Part shown: one piece after another, positions 15,274 to 17,444 of the stretch | How positions within the stretch are numbered: position 1 is the stretch's first letter | How the letters are laid out: each line of letters opens with the position of its first letter | DNA from: Opitutia bacterium | Lineage (GTDB): Bacteria > Verrucomicrobiota > Verrucomicrobiia > Opitutales > Seribacteraceae | DNA: 17,444 bases | NCBI GenBank assembly: GCA_018695085.1 | Contig: JABHOU010000253.1 | Coordinates: 1 to 17,444 of the forward strand | Reading direction: 5' to 3' | Translations under genes and position numbers: made by a program | The notes under the pieces: generated by a model | The model's database searches: none | Told to the model about the DNA's origin: nothing | Seen by the model: the letters and a program-made list of their open reading frames with translations, nothing else

Positions 15274-16578
15274 TCAAGCCTGCGCAAGTTGAGTACGCCT
15301 GCGCGCCTGATCATTCAATTGAAAAACATATCGAACGAAAGATTTTCCCCGTTCCGAGTAATCCGAATAATTGTCAAAACTGGCAAATCCCGGACTGAAA
15401 AGAATGTCAGTGGCTTCGCGCACGTCTTCAAAAGCCGCTTTAACGGCTAGTGCAAGTTCCCCGAATATCGGCGAGGGCAAGCCCAAGGAAGACAGTCGTT
15501 TGCCCAGTGAAGGCCCAGTCTCACCAATGAGGTAAGCTCTGGCTACAAGCTTGTGAAGCCGGTGTGCAAATGCCTCCTCATCGGCACCCTTGGATTGTCC
15601 GCCACCTATCCAGAAAGCTTTACCCGCGAAATGCCGGCACGCCGCCAATGCGGCAGAAAAATTCGTGGCCTTGGAATCGTTCCAAAAGGTCGCGTTGCCC
15701 ACGGTTGCGACTTTCTCCAACCGATGCGGTTCGCCAACAAATTCGTCCAACACTTTAATCACGGACTCATCGCTTATTCCCTGCGAATCTGCAAAAGCCA
15801 ACGCGAGAGCAAGATTTTCTCTCTGAGGAAAAGTAGCGAATGGAGAACTATCGGGAACGGAGACCCGATTCGCATCTTCCCTTGAAATTGTTTTTGGTTG
15901 GCAAGGCAAAGTCACTCCCATTTCGCGAACAGACTCAAGTACGGAAACGCCAGCCAGAAACGGACCACTCTCCAACCTGTCGACTAATTGACCTTTGGCC
16001 CGTATGTAAGACGACATATCGCCATGACGATCTAGATGATCCTCGGCGACGTTTGTCCAGATTACTGCATCTGGCCGTAAAAGTGTTAGATTCTCCGTCT
16101 GAAAAGAACTTAGTTCAAGCATGGCCGTAATCGAACTATCCCGCTTTTCGGCAACCAAGTCCGAAAACGAGTACCCTACGTTTCCCGTGGCCACGGCGGA
16201 CCGGTTCGTTTCATTGAATAATTTCGCCAGAAAGCGAACCAAGGTGGTCTTACCGTTCGTGCCCGTCACCGCCACAATTTCACCTGGCCAAAAAGCAGAG
16301 GCGAAATCAGCTTCCCCAAATACCTTGATACCCGATTTTTTCGCGATTTCGACCCAAGAGTGATCCGGGGCGAACCCCGGGCTCACAACCGCGACCGAGC
16401 AAGCCTTTGCCTCCGTCCACCCGAAGGCTCGGCTTTGCTGGTCGAAGGTCGAGTATTCCCAATCCAATGAGCGTAGAAGGTTTTCCACTCCTCTACCGCT
16501 CACACCCGCGCCAAGAATTGCGACGGGTTTACGCCGCAAGTCGTGCCAATCCAAAGATAATTTGCTCACTCCGCTCAT
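15274..16578 (-). CDS. murD: UDP-MurNAc-L-alanine--D-glutamate ligase
   Basis: 434 residues. Cytosolic Mur ligase adding D-Glu to UDP-MurNAc-L-Ala using ATP. Motifs: AILGAGVSGRG (20-30), P-loop VTGTNGKTT (104-112), LELSSFQ (154-160), TNVAEDHLDRHG (175-186), the carbamylated-Lys position AK (194-195), EPHRLE (283-288), NDSKATN (300-306) and SPGFASFDNYSDYSERGKSF (395-414). Five of the seven residues invariant across Mur ligases are clear (K110, E155, H181, R286, D301). The GxHNxxN motif is degenerate (FPQREN, 250-255), and the central domain is about 20 residues shorter than in E. coli, measured from the carbamylated Lys. ATG 16578 lies 1 nt after the mraY stop, so translation is probably coupled. 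The LysM gene follows after 26 nt. Confidence 0.95.
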   Translation of the reverse strand: MSGVSKLSLDWHDLRRKPVAILGAGVSGRGVENLLRSLDWEYSTFDQQSRAFGWTEAKACSVAVVSPGFAPDHSWVEIAKKSGIKVFGEADFASAFWPGEIVAVTGTNGKTTLVRFLAKLFNETNRSAVATGNVGYSFSDLVAEKRDSSITAMLELSSFQTENLTLLRPDAVIWTNVAEDHLDRHGDMSSYIRAKGQLVDRLESGPFLAGVSVLESVREMGVTLPCQPKTISREDANRVSVPDSSPFATFPQRENLALALAFADSQGISDESVIKVLDEFVGEPHRLEKVATVGNATFWNDSKATNFSAALAACRHFAGKAFWIGGGQSKGADEEAFAHRLHKLVARAYLIGETGPSLGKRLSSLGLPSPIFGELALAVKAAFEDVREATDILFSPGFASFDNYSDYSERGKSFVRYVFQLNDQARRRTQLAQA

Positions 16579-16579
16579 A

Positions 16580-17444
16580 CTAACGTAGTTTCAGCGTGGC
16601 CAAACCCACGATGGCAAAGAGTAGTGAAAGAATCCAGAAACGGATTACCACCTTCGTTTCCTTCCACCCTTTCAGCTCGAAATGGTGGTGAATGGGAGCC
16701 ATTCGAAAGATTCGATTGCCCGTCAACTTGAAAGAAGCCACTTGCAGTATGACCGACCCCGCCTCGATAACGAAGATTCCGCCTACGATGACCAAGGTGA
16801 AGGGTTGATGAATCATCAATGCGATTATCCCCACAAGTCCTCCAATGGCCAGAGACCCCGTATCCCCCATGAACACTTCCGCCGGAGGTGCGTTGTACCA
16901 AAGAAAGGCTAGGCAACCGCCAAGTAATGCGGCGCAGATTACGGTCAGTTCGCCCGTTCCGGGAACCATGCTGATGAGGAGGTATTCGGAAATGATCGAG
17001 TTTCCGGAGGCATAAGCCATGAGTCCGTACGCCAAAGCCACGGTAACTGTACAGCCTATTGCCAGTCCATCCAGTCCATCGGTAAGGTTGATGGCGTTGC
17101 TCGAGCCACAAAGTGTAAAAAAGAACAATACGAAAATGGCTGTCAAAGGCATCGTCTGCCACAAGACTTCCTTGTAAAACGGAACCCACAGTTGAGACAT
17201 TTTCAGAGCGCTTCCCGAGGCATTGCCCTTGATACCGGTAAGCATTTCGCCAACAGGACCAATCAAAAGATACATAGCTACCGCAACTGCGATTAGTTGT
17301 CCCAGAAGTTTCATTTTCCCCGGCAACCCCTTGCTGTTTCTCTTCGCGACTTTTAAATAATCGTCTGAAAACCCTACTACCGTGAGCAAAGCATAAACCA
17401 CCAACGCCGTAACCACGTAAACGTTCGGGTCGGCCCAAAGCAAA
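16580..17444 (-). CDS. mraY: Phospho-MurNAc-pentapeptide transferase, 5' end cut by window edge
   Basis: The C-terminal 287 or so residues are visible; the frame is open to the right edge, so roughly the first 70-80 residues (first membrane helix and GTPTMGG loop) lie outside the window. Polytopic membrane enzyme that moves phospho-MurNAc-pentapeptide onto undecaprenyl phosphate to give lipid I. Motifs: VVGFSDDYLKVAKRNSKGL with the catalytic Asp pair, FTLCGSSNAINLTDGLDGLA, FMGDTGSLAIGGLVG and APIHHHFELKGWKETKVVIR near the end. Several hydrophobic helices lie between them. The catalytic Asp and His residues of the family are all present in the visible part. The TAG stop lies 1 nt before murD ATG. 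The first visible codon is an internal Leu (TTG), not a start. Confidence 0.95.
   Translation of the reverse strand, partial: LLWADPNVYVVTALVVYALLTVVGFSDDYLKVAKRNSKGLPGKMKLLGQLIAVAVAMYLLIGPVGEMLTGIKGNASGSALKMSQLWVPFYKEVLWQTMPLTAIFVLFFFTLCGSSNAINLTDGLDGLAIGCTVTVALAYGLMAYASGNSIISEYLLISMVPGTGELTVICAALLGGCLAFLWYNAPPAEVFMGDTGSLAIGGLVGIIALMIHQPFTLVIVGGIFVIEAGSVILQVASFKLTGNRIFRMAPIHHHFELKGWKETKVVIRFWILSLLFAIVGLATLKLR

Noticed and set aside
16575..17438. Long open frame over mraY in another minus-strand frame
   Set aside because: It has no family motifs; the mraY frame holds all the catalytic motifs and ends 1 nt before murD.

Overview
This window is the 3' two-thirds of a bacterial division and cell-wall (dcw) cluster. 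Every gene lies on the minus strand, so transcription runs from the right edge to the left. In transcription order: mraY (5' end cut by the window edge), murD, a LysM-repeat membrane or periplasmic protein, ftsW, murG, a murC-murB fusion, ddl, ftsQ, ftsA and ftsZ. After a 175-bp gap come a 1492-residue secreted repeat protein and, overlapping its stop codon, the start of a secreted FecR-domain protein that runs off the left edge.

The fused murC-murB gene, the LysM gene between murD and ftsW, the divergent FtsZ and the tryptophan-rich C-terminal module of the large secreted protein together suggest a Verrucomicrobiota bacterium, most likely of the class Opitutae (Puniceicoccales/Opitutales-like). 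This rests on recalled gene layouts, not on a search. There are no RNA genes, insertion sequences, phage genes or CRISPR arrays.

Region 5058-17444 carries one pathway. MurC adds L-Ala to UDP-MurNAc, which MurB makes from UDP-GlcNAc-enolpyruvate. MurD adds D-Glu, Ddl supplies D-Ala-D-Ala, MraY and MurG make lipids I and II, FtsW polymerises glycan, and FtsQ, FtsA and FtsZ build the division ring. Spacing is tight: 1 nt between mraY and murD, a 4-bp ATGA overlap between murG and murC-murB, and 25-84 nt elsewhere, which indicates an operon. Several enzymes depart from the textbook form. FtsZ has a His where the second catalytic Asp of the T7 loop should be. MurC and MurD both have shortened central domains.

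The most striking observation is that murG, an essential single-pathway gene, carries an in-frame TAA at codon 43. Protein similarity continues in the same frame on both sides of it. This is a sequencing or assembly error, a real mutation, or an unusual expression arrangement.

Region 1-4882 is accessory-like. The large protein has a signal peptide, seven exactly 49-residue RCC1-type blades, a cadherin-like domain, a glycine-rich domain of different base composition, a second cadherin-like domain, four exactly 78-residue DUF5011-like repeats, a third cadherin-like stretch, an FN3-like stretch and a Trp-rich C-terminus. Its stop codon overlaps the start of the FecR-domain gene (ATGA), so the two are probably made together at the cell surface.
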